Numbered from the stretch's first letter, positions 10,214 through 19,384 are shown. The stretch is 64,000 nt of DNA from Odoribacter sp. AF15-53 (GCF_003479425.1 NZ_QUHC01000001.1:558001-622000); one strand, 5' to 3'. Program-made: numbers and translations. Notes: generated by a model from the sequence alone, not told the origin.

Positions 10214-11182
10214 ATGCTGAAATGGTTGTTGTTAATAGGTATCATGCTATCGTGTGTTCCCGTCTTCGCCCAGGTAACGGACCGGGAGGAAGAGTTGAGG
10301 GAGCGGGGCGGTAGCGTTGCCGGGGACGCGACTTTCGAGGAGATCGTCGCTCACGTGGCACGATTGGGCACGACAGACCGGGAGAGGGTGATCTTGCTTT
10401 CCGGCTGGTTCTACAAGTACATGACGCTCGACGTGGATAAATTCCTGACAGGAGAGACGGGGGGCGATTACCGGGAGGTGTTGAAGAACGGGAAGGGTAT
10501 TTGCGAGGATTTTGCCGGGTTATTCCGGGCGTTTTGCGATCGGTTGAACATCAGGAACGGACGCGTGGAGGGATACGTGCAGGAAGAAGGTATGGACCGG
10601 GCTACCGCGTGCAAGCGGATTAATCACGTGTGGAACGCCGTGCACGTGGAGGGAGAATGGTGGCACGTCGATATGCTGTGGGCGATCGGGACGTTGGGGA
10701 AAACGGCGACGGGCGAATGGGTTTTCACGAAACGTTGGAATCCTGCCCACGTGTTGACCCGGGGAAGGGATTTCTTGGAAACTCACTTGCCGGCCGATCC
10801 CGCGTGGCAACTGGTGGATCGACCTTATAGCGTGGAGGAGTTTATCGAGGGGGCTTTGAAGGAAACGGGGAGCGCGGGTTACTATAATTACAAGGACAGT
10901 ATAGACGCTTTCATGGCTTTACCGCGGGATGAACAGCAGATGCTTTTCGCGCGGCGGGCGAATCGTTTTAACCCGTTGAACAAGGAGGTGATGGCGGTGA
11001 CTTTTTATAACGAGGGGGTGTTTTTGTTGAATTATAACAGGAGAACGCGGGCGATACTGGAACGGGTGCGGGATTATTTCAGGATAGCGCGAGAGTATGC
11101 CCGGGATTTACCGGACGACGCGCGACGGGTGAAGGAAAGTATAGACGAGGGACTCCGGAACGTGGAGGCTTCTATAAAATAA
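10214..11182 (+). CDS. Exported transglutaminase-like cysteine protease superfamily protein
   Basis: 322 residues with a cleavable signal peptide (MLKWLLLIGIMLSCVPVFAQ). The transglutaminase core is present with all three catalytic residues in family context: Cys in GKGICEDFAGLFRAFC near 99, His in INHVWNAVHV near 139 and Asp in WWHVDMLWA near 153. The region after about 210 is a helical extension. Such proteins act in the periplasm as peptidases or cross-linking enzymes; the substrate is unknown. It sits between nfo and sbcD with gaps of 21 and 7 bp, so co-transcription with repair genes is likely, although its exported nature makes a shared function doubtful. Confidence 0.85.
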   Translation: MLKWLLLIGIMLSCVPVFAQVTDREEELRERGGSVAGDATFEEIVAHVARLGTTDRERVILLSGWFYKYMTLDVDKFLTGETGGDYREVLKNGKGICEDFAGLFRAFCDRLNIRNGRVEGYVQEEGMDRATACKRINHVWNAVHVEGEWWHVDMLWAIGTLGKTATGEWVFTKRWNPAHVLTRGRDFLETHLPADPAWQLVDRPYSVEEFIEGALKETGSAGYYNYKDSIDAFMALPRDEQQMLFARRANRFNPLNKEVMAVTFYNEGVFLLNYNRRTRAILERVRDYFRIAREYARDLPDDARRVKESIDEGLRNVEASIK

Positions 11183-11189
11183 GTACAGG

Positions 11190-12443
11190 ATGAAAATATT
11201 ACATACTTCGGATTGGCATCTGGGAAAACGATTGAATGACGTGGAACGGGTGGATGAACAGGTGCTGGTGATGGACGAGATTATCCGGGTGGCCGATGAG
11301 GAGGCGGTGGATGCCGTCGTGGTGGCGGGTGATTTGTTCGATACCTTTAACCCTCCCGTGGAAGCAATCGAGTTGCTGTATCGCACGTTGCACGGGCTGG
11401 CCAAAGGGGGACGGCGGCCGGTGATAGCCATTGCCGGGAATCACGATTCGCCCGACCGGGTGGACTCGCCCGACGTGCTGGCACGGGAAAGTGGGATTTT
11501 CTTCGCGGGGAATCCCTTGCTCGCCCTGAGAACGGGCGTGACGGAAGGAGGGGTGGCCCTGACCCGTTCGGAAGAGGGGTTTGCCGAGTTCTGTTTGCCG
11601 GGATATGATTACCCGTTGCGGGTTATACATACCCCTTACGCGAACAGTCCGAGATTACACCGTTACTTGGGGGTCGAGGATCAGGAGATCGCCTTGCGGG
11701 AATTGCTCCGGGAACACTGGGCGGCTCTCGCCGGGAAATATTGCGATGCCAGCGGGGTAAATCTTTTGGTGGCTCACCTTTTCATGATGAAAGAAGGGGG
11801 GAACGTGCCCGATGAACCGGACGATGAACGCCCGATCAATATCGGTGGTGCCGACGCGGTGTATTCTTCGTCAATACCTCCGGGCGTGCAGTACGTGGCT
11901 CTGGGACACCTGCATCGCTGGCAGACGGTCGACACGGAGCCTTGCCCTGTCGTGTACGGTGGTAGCCCGCTGAGTTACAGTTTTAGCGAGGCGGAGCAGG
12001 ACAAGTACGTCACGATTGTCGAGCTTGAACCCGGTAGGGAGGCCGTTGTCAACAGGCGTCGCCTCACCGGTGGGCGGGTACTTGTTCGGAAACGTTTCGA
12101 GGGAGTCGACGCGGCTTTACGATGGTTGGCGGAACATCCCGACACGTGGGTGGAATTGACCGTGGCCACGGACACGTACCTCACGGCTTTGGAAATAAAG
12201 TCGCTGCACGCGGCGCATGACGGTATTGTTTGTATTCTTCCCGAAGTGCGTGACGCCTCGATCACGAGCGATCGCGTGGCTTCTATTCACGACCTGCGAT
12301 CGGATGTCAACGCGCTTTTCGCCGAGTACTTTCGTCAACGCAAGGGCGTGGAACCGAACGACGAGATTATGTCACTTTTCCGGGAGGCGTTAACCATTGA
12401 AAATGAAAAAGGAAGTAGGATTTTGGGGAAAGGGGAGAGTTGA
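11190..12443 (+). CDS. sbcD: SbcD nuclease subunit (Mre11 family)
   Basis: 417 residues. The calcineurin-like metallophosphoesterase motifs are in order: SDWHLGKR near 7, VVAGDLFDTF near 48, AGNHDSPDR near 83, VAHLFM near 195 and ALGHLHRWQ near 240. SbcD is the nuclease half of the SbcCD complex, which opens hairpins and protein-blocked DNA ends. The stop codon at 12441-12443 lies inside the inverted family D element D3, so the final residues (KGES) are encoded by repeat DNA. The partner sbcC starts 73 bp downstream. Confidence 0.96.
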   Translation: MKILHTSDWHLGKRLNDVERVDEQVLVMDEIIRVADEEAVDAVVVAGDLFDTFNPPVEAIELLYRTLHGLAKGGRRPVIAIAGNHDSPDRVDSPDVLARESGIFFAGNPLLALRTGVTEGGVALTRSEEGFAEFCLPGYDYPLRVIHTPYANSPRLHRYLGVEDQEIALRELLREHWAALAGKYCDASGVNLLVAHLFMMKEGGNVPDEPDDERPINIGGADAVYSSSIPPGVQYVALGHLHRWQTVDTEPCPVVYGGSPLSYSFSEAEQDKYVTIVELEPGREAVVNRRRLTGGRVLVRKRFEGVDAALRWLAEHPDTWVELTVATDTYLTALEIKSLHAAHDGIVCILPEVRDASITSDRVASIHDLRSDVNALFAEYFRQRKGVEPNDEIMSLFREALTIENEKGSRILGKGES

Positions 12444-12494
12444 TTACCAAGCGTTTTTCCCTTCCGTGTAAGGAGGGGATAAGGGTGGTCGTTC
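12431..12494 (-). repeat. Family D element, inverted partial copy D3
   Basis: GGGGAGAGTTGATTACCAAGC is the inverse of the GCTTGGTAATCAGCTCTCCCC part of D2. CTTCCGTGTAAGGAGGGG is the neighbouring stem. The copy fills the sbcD-sbcC gap and encodes the end of sbcD. Confidence 0.8.
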
Positions 12495-12516
12495 AACTTT
12501 CAATTTTTAATCGCTT

Positions 12517-15500
12517 ATGTTGCCAGTTAAATTAACTTTAGAAGGAATTTATTCATATAGGGAGCGCCAGACGATAGATTTTACCCGCCTGACGGAAGCT
12601 CGGTTGTTCGGGATTTTCGGGCCCGTGGGGAGTGGCAAGTCCACGATCCTTGACGCGATGATTTACGTGATCTACGGGACGATCGACCGTTTGAACAACG
12701 AGGTGAAATATAATTTGATGAACCTGCAATCCAATCGCCTTTTCGTGGACTTCGAGTTCCGGGCGGGGGAAGACGGGCGGCTCTACCGGGCGACGGTGGA
12801 AAGTCGGCGGAACAAGAAAAAGTTCACGGATGTATCCTCCCCAAAATACCTTTATCACGTGCGGGAGGGCGACGAGTGGCTGCCCTGTACGCGGGAAGAA
12901 GTGATTGACGCGATCGGCTTGAACGTGCAGAATTTCAAACGGGTGGTGATCATCCCGCAAGGGAAGTTCCAGGAATTCCTGTTGTTGCGGGATAAGGAGC
13001 GTACCGACATGATGATGGAGTTGTTCGGCGAGTTGCGCCGTTACGATCTTGGCGGGCGGGTGGCTTACCTCGAAGGCGAGACTATCCGGCGAGTGATTGA
13101 TCTCCGGGGACAACTCACGGGATTGGGCGAGGTGAGTGCGGAGCAACTGGCGGAGCGGAAAGAAGAGTATGCCGGGGTGCGGGAGGAGAGCGCGAGAGTG
13201 AAGAAAGAGATTGCCGACGGGCAAAAGGAAGAAGAGCGTTTGAAGAAGGTGAAGCAACTCGTGGACGAGTTGGATAAACGAAAGGCTGAAAAGGACACGT
13301 TGGATGCTAGTGGTGAGGAATTTAAGCTTTTGCAAAGTCGCGTTTGCGAACATGAGCGGTTTGTCGAACGTTTCTTGCAACCTTTGAATCAATACGAGGA
13401 AGCGGAACGACGAGCGAACGAGGCGGCGGGGGTTCTCGCTAATTACTGGGAGGTGCTGCGGGTAAAGCGAGAAGAATTAACCGCGTTCTCGGAACACTTT
13501 AGTCGTTTGAAACAGGAGTACGAACAGCGGGACGGTTTGAGGGAAAGAGCCGAACGATTGGGATTGTTGTTGCATTTACGGGCTGTTCGGAAAGAACAGG
13601 GTGATTTGCGGGAACGTCACGGGAAAGGCGAAAAACTGGTGATTGCCGGTAGGGAGGAAGCGGGAAAGTTACGGGAATCGCTGAATGACCGGAAAAAGGA
13701 ATTGGAAGACGTGCAACAAGCTATGCCCGACATGAAGGTGTTGTCGGATATCCGGGAATGGTACAATATGCAACAACATATCGGGGAAGAGAATGCCCGG
13801 TTGCGGGAGGAGATAGCGGGCGTGGAGAAAGAACTACATCTGATACAACGTGATGTCGAAATCATACAACAACAACATCCCGCTTTCAAGGGAGTGCCTC
13901 CCCTTGATTGCCCCGCATTGCAACGGGCATGTCAGGAAGAACGGGAACGGGTTGGTACTGATATAAAAAAGATACGAGACGAGTGGATGCACCAGAATAG
14001 CCGCCAGCGGTTGGCTGATTTTGCCGGGGAATTGTCGGAGGGTGAACCCTGTCCTCTTTGCGGGGCGTTGTCTCATCCCGCCCCCTTGCACGCCGCGGAA
14101 GTGGCGGAAGACCTGAAGGTGAAAGCGGCCCGGATCGAGGCTTTGGAGAACGAGGAAAAACAGTTGGATCGTATCGCTTCCCGCCTGACGGTTATCAACG
14201 AACGGGGCCAGTCGGCCTTGGAGAGAAGGGAGCAATTGACCCGGAAATTGAAGGCCGTGGAGGAGAAGTTGCGGGCGCATCGTTCCCGTTTCACGTGGGA
14301 AAAGTATCCGGCAGATGACTTGCAAATGATCATGCGGGAGATAAACCGGACGACCCTTCTAAACGAGAAGAAGCGGGAGTTGGAGAAAACGTGCAAGCTC
14401 ACGGAGGAAGCGATCGAGCGAAAACGGGTGGAGTTGGAAAAATATATAGCCCGTCTTGACGAGATCAACCGGGAGGTCGTGCAACGGGATTCGCGGGTGG
14501 AATTGTTGCGGGGACAACTGGCCGGGTTTGACGTCGCGGCCTACGAGGATATGCCCGATACGGGGATTCAACGAGAGCTGGAAACTTGTAGGGAACGTTT
14601 CGAACGGGTTGGGAGTGAATATCAGCGGGATTTCGAGAAGTCGAGAGCGATCGAGGCGGAGTACCGGAAACTCGAGGGGAGCGTGGAGGAAAAAAGTAAG
14701 GAAGTGATCCGGTTACAACGGGAATTCGCGGAGCGTGATGAACGGTTGAAAGAGTTGTTGAAAGGTTCTGTTTATAAGAACGCGGGTGATTTGCGGCGTT
14801 ATTTGACAGAGTCCACGTTTGACGTGTCCGGGGCTAGGGAAAGGATTCGTCAATACGAACAGCGATTGCACGTTCTGGAAGTTCGGATTGCGGAGTTGCG
14901 GGCGTTGCTTGAGGGGGTGTCTCATGACGTGGAGGTGTTCGAGGCATTTGAAGAAGGGTTGAGGGCGTTGAAGGAGCGAGAACAGGTGATACTGGCGAAG
15001 CTGGGGGCCTTGGAGAACCAGATCAAGGATATGGAAACTCGTGTCGCTGCCCGGGAGAAGATCGGGAAGGAACTGGAAGGATTGGAACTGCGGCTGGCAA
15101 ACCTGCAAATGCTGAAAGGATTGTTCCGGGGGAATGATTTCGTGAAGTTCGTTTCGTCGATGTACCTGCAAAACTTGTGTAACGCGGCAAACGAGCGGTT
15201 CTACCGGATGACCCGACAACGCCTGAAATTGGAATTGAGCGAGGATAATGATTTTATCGTGCGTGATTTCATGAACGAGGGGCGTACCCGGAGTGCCCGT
15301 ACGCTTTCCGGCGGGCAGGTATTCCAGGCTTCGCTCTCGCTGGCCTTGGCGCTGACCGATAATATCCGTCATCTCACGGGAAGTAACCAGAATTTCTTCT
15401 TTCTCGACGAGGGTTTCGGTTCGCTGGACCGGGAATCCTTGGGTGTCGTTTTTGACACGCTCAAGTCACTGCGTGCCGAGAACCGGGTGGTCGGGTTGAT

Positions 15501-15594
15501 TTCCCATGTCGAGGAGATGCAGCAGGAGATTCCCGTGTGCTTGTTCGTGGAGAACTCGGTGGAGGAGGGAAGCACGATAAGAATTGAAAATTGA
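12517..15594 (+). CDS. sbcC: SbcC ATPase subunit (Rad50/SMC-like)
   Basis: 1025 residues. The N-terminal ATPase half has Walker A GPVGSGKST near 36. Two very long charged coiled-coil arms flank a zinc hook CPLCG at about residue 512. The C-terminal half has the signature TLSGGQVFQASLSLALAL near 930 and Walker B FFFLDEGFGSLD near 963. With SbcD it forms the hairpin- and end-processing nuclease complex. The C-terminus (RIEN-stop) is written by a 7-bp tandem tract (AATTGAA/AATTGAG). The complex is of special interest here because the genome is rich in long palindromes, which are known SbcCD substrates when they extrude as hairpins. Confidence 0.97.
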   Translation: MLPVKLTLEGIYSYRERQTIDFTRLTEARLFGIFGPVGSGKSTILDAMIYVIYGTIDRLNNEVKYNLMNLQSNRLFVDFEFRAGEDGRLYRATVESRRNKKKFTDVSSPKYLYHVREGDEWLPCTREEVIDAIGLNVQNFKRVVIIPQGKFQEFLLLRDKERTDMMMELFGELRRYDLGGRVAYLEGETIRRVIDLRGQLTGLGEVSAEQLAERKEEYAGVREESARVKKEIADGQKEEERLKKVKQLVDELDKRKAEKDTLDASGEEFKLLQSRVCEHERFVERFLQPLNQYEEAERRANEAAGVLANYWEVLRVKREELTAFSEHFSRLKQEYEQRDGLRERAERLGLLLHLRAVRKEQGDLRERHGKGEKLVIAGREEAGKLRESLNDRKKELEDVQQAMPDMKVLSDIREWYNMQQHIGEENARLREEIAGVEKELHLIQRDVEIIQQQHPAFKGVPPLDCPALQRACQEERERVGTDIKKIRDEWMHQNSRQRLADFAGELSEGEPCPLCGALSHPAPLHAAEVAEDLKVKAARIEALENEEKQLDRIASRLTVINERGQSALERREQLTRKLKAVEEKLRAHRSRFTWEKYPADDLQMIMREINRTTLLNEKKRELEKTCKLTEEAIERKRVELEKYIARLDEINREVVQRDSRVELLRGQLAGFDVAAYEDMPDTGIQRELETCRERFERVGSEYQRDFEKSRAIEAEYRKLEGSVEEKSKEVIRLQREFAERDERLKELLKGSVYKNAGDLRRYLTESTFDVSGARERIRQYEQRLHVLEVRIAELRALLEGVSHDVEVFEAFEEGLRALKEREQVILAKLGALENQIKDMETRVAAREKIGKELEGLELRLANLQMLKGLFRGNDFVKFVSSMYLQNLCNAANERFYRMTRQRLKLELSEDNDFIVRDFMNEGRTRSARTLSGGQVFQASLSLALALTDNIRHLTGSNQNFFFLDEGFGSLDRESLGVVFDTLKSLRAENRVVGLISHVEEMQQEIPVCLFVENSVEEGSTIRIEN

Positions 15595-15605
15595 GAATTG
15601 AAAAT
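15581..15605. repeat. Family B heptamer tract at the sbcC stop
   Basis: Units GAATTGA, AAATTGA, GAATTGA, AAATGAA run through the sbcC stop codon TGA at 15592-15594. A second short tract (AAATCTA repeated) lies at 15701-15722. Confidence 0.75.
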
Positions 15606-15700
15606 GAACTACCACCCCCAGCCCCTCCTTACACAGGAGGGGAGACCGCTTGGTAATCAGCTCTCCCCCTGTGTAAGGGGGAGCCGGTGGGGGTAGTTGG
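15606..15700 (+). repeat. Family D palindromic element, copy D2
   Basis: This is the best-preserved copy. The ends are GAACTACCACCCCC and GGGGGTAGTT. The inner stems are CCCCTCCTTACACAGGAGGGG and CTCCCCCTGTGTAAGGGGGAG, joined by ACCGCTTGGTAATCAG. It lies in the gap between sbcC and the phosphodiesterase gene. Confidence 0.9.
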
Positions 15701-15724
15701 AAATCTAAAATCTAAAATTGATAC

Positions 15725-16216
15725 ATGGTAAAAGTTGGTTTATTATCAGATACTCACGGGTGGTTGGACCCGAAGATCGTGGAGTTTTTTAAAGATTGTA
15801 ACGAGGTGTGGCATTGTGGGGATATCGGGGATGTGGCGATAACGGATGCTTTGGCGAAACAATTCACGTTGCACGCGGTGTACGGGAACATTGACGGGGG
15901 GATATTACGGCGGATATTCCCGGAGAAGGAGGTCTTCCGTTGCGAGAACGTGAAGGTGGTGATCACGCATATCGGGGGGTATCCCGGACATTATGACCGT
16001 AAGATCGCGGAGACCTTGCGGCGGGAACGTCCCCAGCTTTTCGTGTGCGGTCACTCGCATATCGCGAAAGTGAAATACGATCAGGCGTTGGGGTGTTTGC
16101 ATATCAATCCGGGGGCGGCTGGGAAATTCGGGTTCCACGCGGTGCGAACGGCTGTCCGTTTCGATATCAACGGGGACCGGATCGAGAACCTGGAACTCAT
16201 CGAGTTGGAAAAATGA
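15725..16216 (+). CDS. YfcE-type metallophosphoesterase
   Basis: 163 residues, a single small calcineurin-like domain with all metal motifs: LLSDTHGWLD near 6, HCGDIGD near 35, VYGNIDGG near 57, ITHIGGYPGH near 84 and CGHSHIAKV near 111. The size fits the YfcE/MJ0936 family of Mn-dependent phosphodiesterases; the natural substrate is unknown. It follows sbcC on the same strand across repeat D2, so linkage with the repair genes is possible but not shown. Confidence 0.88.
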   Translation: MVKVGLLSDTHGWLDPKIVEFFKDCNEVWHCGDIGDVAITDALAKQFTLHAVYGNIDGGILRRIFPEKEVFRCENVKVVITHIGGYPGHYDRKIAETLRRERPQLFVCGHSHIAKVKYDQALGCLHINPGAAGKFGFHAVRTAVRFDINGDRIENLELIELEK

Positions 16217-16259
16217 ATATTTTAAGACTCTGTTAGTACATTTAATGCTTTCGGATTGT

Positions 16260-16267
16260 TACATTTG
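16260..16267 (+). promoter_or_regulatory. -7 box (TACATTTG) of the S41 protease gene
   Basis: TACATTTG matches TAnnTTTG. The predicted start site falls near 16274, inside the longer reading frame beginning at 16267, so translation from the ATG at 16312 is favoured. Confidence 0.6.
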
Positions 16268-16311
16268 TGCAAATAACTCGTAGAAAGAGAAGAATAATAA
16301 AGTATATAAGT

Positions 16312-17901
16312 ATGAAAAGAGTATTACTATCGGCGGTAGCCTTGCTAATCGCCTGTTTAAGTTGGGAAAACGCTGCCGCACAACGGAATCCCCGTGCCGT
16401 GCAGGAACAAGCGGTGAAATACCAGCGATTGATGCAAATGATTGATGCCGCTTACGTGGATACCGTGAATTTGAAGAAACTGACGGAAGATGCTATCGTG
16501 AAGGTGCTGGCTGACCTTGACCCGCATTCCGTGTATATTTCCAAGGAAGAAGTCGAGGAGGCAAACGAGCCGTTGGATGGTGGCTTTTTCGGTATTGGTA
16601 TCCAGTTTAACGTGCTAAACGATACATTAATAGTGGTGGATGTCGTTGCCGGGGGGCCTTCCGAGAAGGTCGGCTTGCTGGCGGGAGACCGGATTATCGC
16701 CGTTGACGGGGAGAATATTACCGGGATCGGTATCAGCAACACGGACGTGCGAAAACGCTTGAAAGGGGAAAAAGGCTCTGTCGTGAAGGTGAAAGTGAAG
16801 AGAGGGAACGAGATCATTGATTTTAATATCATACGTGATATGATTCCGATTTATAGTGTTGACGCTTCTTACATGATCGACAAGAATATCGGTTATATCA
16901 AGATTGCCCGCTTTGCCGCCACGACGGTGGAGGAGTTCGAGAAGGCGGTGAAGGAGTTGAAAGCCCAGGGAATGAAAGACCTTATCATTGACCTGCAGGG
17001 GAACGGTGGCGGGTACATGGGTGCCGCGATCGGTCTGGCCGATCATTTGCTGGACGGGCAGAAATTGATCGTTTACACGGATACGCCTAACGGTCAACGT
17101 ATCGCCGAATCGTCCACGCCTGCTGGGTTGTTCCAAGACGGTCGGGTGGTTGTGCTGATCGACGGGAATTCCGCTTCTGCCAGTGAAATCGTGTCGGGAG
17201 CCATACAGGATTGGGATCGCGGGTTGATCGTGGGACGTCGTTCTTTCGGTAAAGGATTGGTGCAACGCCAGTTCCCGCTGACGGACGGTTCGATGGTTCG
17301 CCTTACGGTGTCGCATTATTTCACGCCCTCCGGTCGTTGTATCCAGAAACCTTACAAGGGGAAAGATTACCAGGCCGAGGTGTACGAGCGTTACACGAGT
17401 GGCGAGATGTTCAGTGCCGATAGTATCGAGTTGACGGATTCGACTAAATATTACACGAAGAAGGATCATCGTTTGGTGTACGGAGGGGGTGGTATCATTC
17501 CCGACGTGTTCGTTCCGGTTGACACGGGAATTAATTACACCTATTTCAACCGCCTGCTGGCAAAGGGCGTGATCAATGAATATGTGTTGAACTATGTCGA
17601 TAAGAACCGGGAATCTCTTAAAAAGAAGTACCCGAAGTTCGAGGCTTTCAAGAAGGATTTTCAAGTGACAGATGCCATGGTTGACGAGATCGTGAAGATC
17701 GGTGAGAAACAGGGCGTGAAGAAGGACGAAAAACTTTTCGTCCCGATCGTGCCGGAAATCAAGTTGTTCGTGAAGTCGTTGATCGCCCGTGATCTTTGGA
17801 ATATGAACGAGTTGTATCGTATCTCGAATGAACAGAACAAGGTGCTGAAAGCCGGGATAAAGGCATTGCAGGACGGGACGTACGGGAAGATTATCAAGTA
17901 A
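16312..17901 (+). CDS. S41 family C-terminal processing protease (CtpA-like)
   Basis: 529 residues from the ATG at 16312, which gives a proper signal peptide (KRVLLSAVALLIACLSWENAAAQ). An N-terminal helical segment is followed by a PDZ domain (GIGIQFNV..GLLAGDRIIAVDGENI, about residues 85-165) and the S41 catalytic core. The nucleophile is in GNSASASEIVSGA near 285 and the general base Lys in SFGKGLVQRQ about 25 residues later. A long C-terminal extension follows. It would act in the periplasm, trimming proteins from their C-termini. A 45-bp upstream in-frame extension lacks a signal sequence and is rejected. Confidence 0.93.
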   Translation: MKRVLLSAVALLIACLSWENAAAQRNPRAVQEQAVKYQRLMQMIDAAYVDTVNLKKLTEDAIVKVLADLDPHSVYISKEEVEEANEPLDGGFFGIGIQFNVLNDTLIVVDVVAGGPSEKVGLLAGDRIIAVDGENITGIGISNTDVRKRLKGEKGSVVKVKVKRGNEIIDFNIIRDMIPIYSVDASYMIDKNIGYIKIARFAATTVEEFEKAVKELKAQGMKDLIIDLQGNGGGYMGAAIGLADHLLDGQKLIVYTDTPNGQRIAESSTPAGLFQDGRVVVLIDGNSASASEIVSGAIQDWDRGLIVGRRSFGKGLVQRQFPLTDGSMVRLTVSHYFTPSGRCIQKPYKGKDYQAEVYERYTSGEMFSADSIELTDSTKYYTKKDHRLVYGGGGIIPDVFVPVDTGINYTYFNRLLAKGVINEYVLNYVDKNRESLKKKYPKFEAFKKDFQVTDAMVDEIVKIGEKQGVKKDEKLFVPIVPEIKLFVKSLIARDLWNMNELYRISNEQNKVLKAGIKALQDGTYGKIIK

Positions 17902-17917
17902 CGGGACGTTACTTGAT

Positions 17918-18019
17918 AAGTTGCAGGTTAACAGGTTACAAGTTACAGGTTCTTGACATTTCTTGAAGACGAACCTGTAACTTGCAGGGCCGAAGGCACG
18001 ACTTGTAACCTGTAACTGA
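17918..18019. repeat. Family C element, copy C1
   Basis: Heptamer-like units GGTTACA, AGTTACA, GGTTAAC occur on one side, and the inverse CCTGTAACTTG and ACTTGTAACCTGT on the other, around GGGCCGAAGGC. The two halves can pair over about 20 bp. It lies between the S41 protease and the outer-membrane protein gene. Confidence 0.75.
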
Positions 18020-18044
18020 AATAACAAACTTGTTTGTTATTTCA
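18017..18044. terminator. Perfect 12-bp inverted repeat, possible terminator of the protease gene
   Basis: TGAAATAACAAA, loop CTTG, TTTGTTATTTCA. The stem is AT-rich and not followed directly by a T run, although TTTTTTG occurs 13 bases later, so termination is uncertain. Confidence 0.45.
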
Positions 18045-18130
18045 TCCCTTGGCCTGTTTTTTGTTGTGAATATTATTTAGTTTTAATACTTATTACACAT
18101 TATAATTGAGTAACCTAAAATGTTAGAGGA

Positions 18131-18742
18131 ATGAAGAAGTTTTTGTTAGTAGTGATTGCAGTGGTCACCTTAGGTAGTGTACAAGCCCAAACCGCGTTCA
18201 AGAATAAGGTGGAAGGTATAACCGGAACGGAATTCTATTTTGGTCCGAAATTCGGTTTTAACGTGGCAAGTATTAGTGATGGTTTGAATAAGAGTAAATT
18301 CAGCTTTCATCTTGGAGCTTTCGCCGAGTTCAAGTTTAATGACCTGTTCGGTTTGCAGACCGAGTTGATCTATTCTCGTCAAGGAGATAAGGGAAAAAGC
18401 GGTGGCGTTAAGACGTGGGCTCGCGTAAACTATTTGAATATTCCAGTATTGGCTAAATTCTACGTTTGGGAAGGAATTAGCGTGGATCTCGGTCCTCAAT
18501 TAGGTTTTGCCTTGAACGGGAAGAATAAAACGAAATCCGGCGGGACGGAAGTAAAAACGGATATAGATCATCTGAACACGGTGGATTTGAGTTTCGCCAT
18601 GGGGTTGTCTTATGATTTTGACATGGGATTAGTTGTTTCCGCTCGTTATAATTTAGGTTTGACCAACGTGGTCGAGAAAGATAAATTTGGCGGGAATAAC
18701 CAGAATAGGGTATTTCAGTTATCCGCGGGTTGGAAATTCTAG
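18131..18742 (+). CDS. Small outer-membrane beta-barrel protein (porin family, OMP_b-brl type)
   Basis: 203 residues with signal peptide (MKKFLLVVIAVVTLGSVQAQ). It shows alternating amphipathic strands and the usual sequence order of the Bacteroidota eight-stranded barrel family: FGPKFGFNVASI, FHLGAFAEFKF, FGLQTELIYSRQG, YLNIPVLAKFYV, SVDLGPQLGFAL, and a terminal FQLSAGWKF ending in an aromatic residue. It probably sits in the outer membrane; its role is unknown. It is monocistronic, closed by a strong terminator 60 bp downstream. Confidence 0.85.
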   Translation: MKKFLLVVIAVVTLGSVQAQTAFKNKVEGITGTEFYFGPKFGFNVASISDGLNKSKFSFHLGAFAEFKFNDLFGLQTELIYSRQGDKGKSGGVKTWARVNYLNIPVLAKFYVWEGISVDLGPQLGFALNGKNKTKSGGTEVKTDIDHLNTVDLSFAMGLSYDFDMGLVVSARYNLGLTNVVEKDKFGGNNQNRVFQLSAGWKF

Positions 18743-18801
18743 AAATTGATTTATAAGGCTCGCGTGGTCAATTATAGAGACTGGGCCTTAACTATTTAAT
18801 T

Positions 18802-18836
18802 GAAAAGAACGAGATTCATTGAGTCTCGTTCTTTTC
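18802..18836. terminator. Intrinsic terminator after the barrel gene
   Basis: A perfect 13-bp stem GAAAAGAACGAGA / TCTCGTTCTTTTC with a 9-base loop; the A and T runs form the stem base. Confidence 0.85.
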
Positions 18837-18842
18837 ATATAT

Positions 18843-19384
18843 GAACATTTGGTGATTTGTTTATCCTGTCTTTAATTTCGCTCATTCGCCTGTATTTTAC
18901 CGTACATGCATTAGTGCTTCACTTGTAAGTTAATTGAAAGTTAACTGGAAGTTGACTGAAAGTTGATTGGCGGGTTCGTGAATTTTTGCTTGATGTTATA
19001 TTGATAAATAGTTACTATATAGGTGAGACTGTAATGAGATACAGGTGAAACTATCCGGAAACACGCCGGAAGGAATAATGGAATTATTGTATTCTACAGT
19101 TTTTCACGCTATCTATCTGTATGCTTGTAGAATGATAGTGGTTATTTGTGAAATTTTGAATATTAATTAACGAACATTTAATGATATTGCAAATGTACGT
19201 ATTTTATTTTAATTCACAAACAGTTGTAACTACTATTTAATGTGTTCATTATCAAAAGTTAAAAAGGTTATCGTATTCTTCCCTGTTTAGCTTGTTAAAC
19301 ACGCTATGTATAATCGCTTAAAACCTTCGTTTAATGAATTAACGTGTTAATATAATAGAGTGTGCATGCAATAAGAGAAGAGCT
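18843..19384. other. Long gene-free AT-rich region before the 62-aa gene
   Basis: About 540 bp with no convincing reading frame on either strand. It contains the 11-bp tandem tract at 18927-18970, an ATTCTACA / TGTAGAAT inverted repeat around 19100-19140, and an AT-rich run to the start of the small gene. No tRNA or known RNA fold is recognised. A small RNA or long leader is possible. Confidence 0.5.
18927..18970. repeat. 11-bp tandem repeat, four copies (AAGTTRAYTGR)
   Basis: Units AAGTTAATTGA, AAGTTAACTGG, AAGTTGACTGA, AAGTTGATTGG. Period and copy number match the tracts at 5003 and 53387, although the unit sequences are unrelated. Confidence 0.9.

Noticed and set aside
16267..16311. Upstream in-frame start for the S41 protease
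   Set aside because: The added residues are very basic and would bury the signal peptide; a -7 box at 16260 overlaps this start.
16627..18027. Minus-strand frame of 466 codons opposite the S41 protease gene
   Set aside because: Antisense shadow: rich in His, Arg and Val as expected from reading a coding strand backwards, no start context, no family motif.
18843..19384. tRNA or known structured RNA in the long gap
   Set aside because: No T-loop GTTCRANNC with matching acceptor stem or other known RNA consensus was found by eye.
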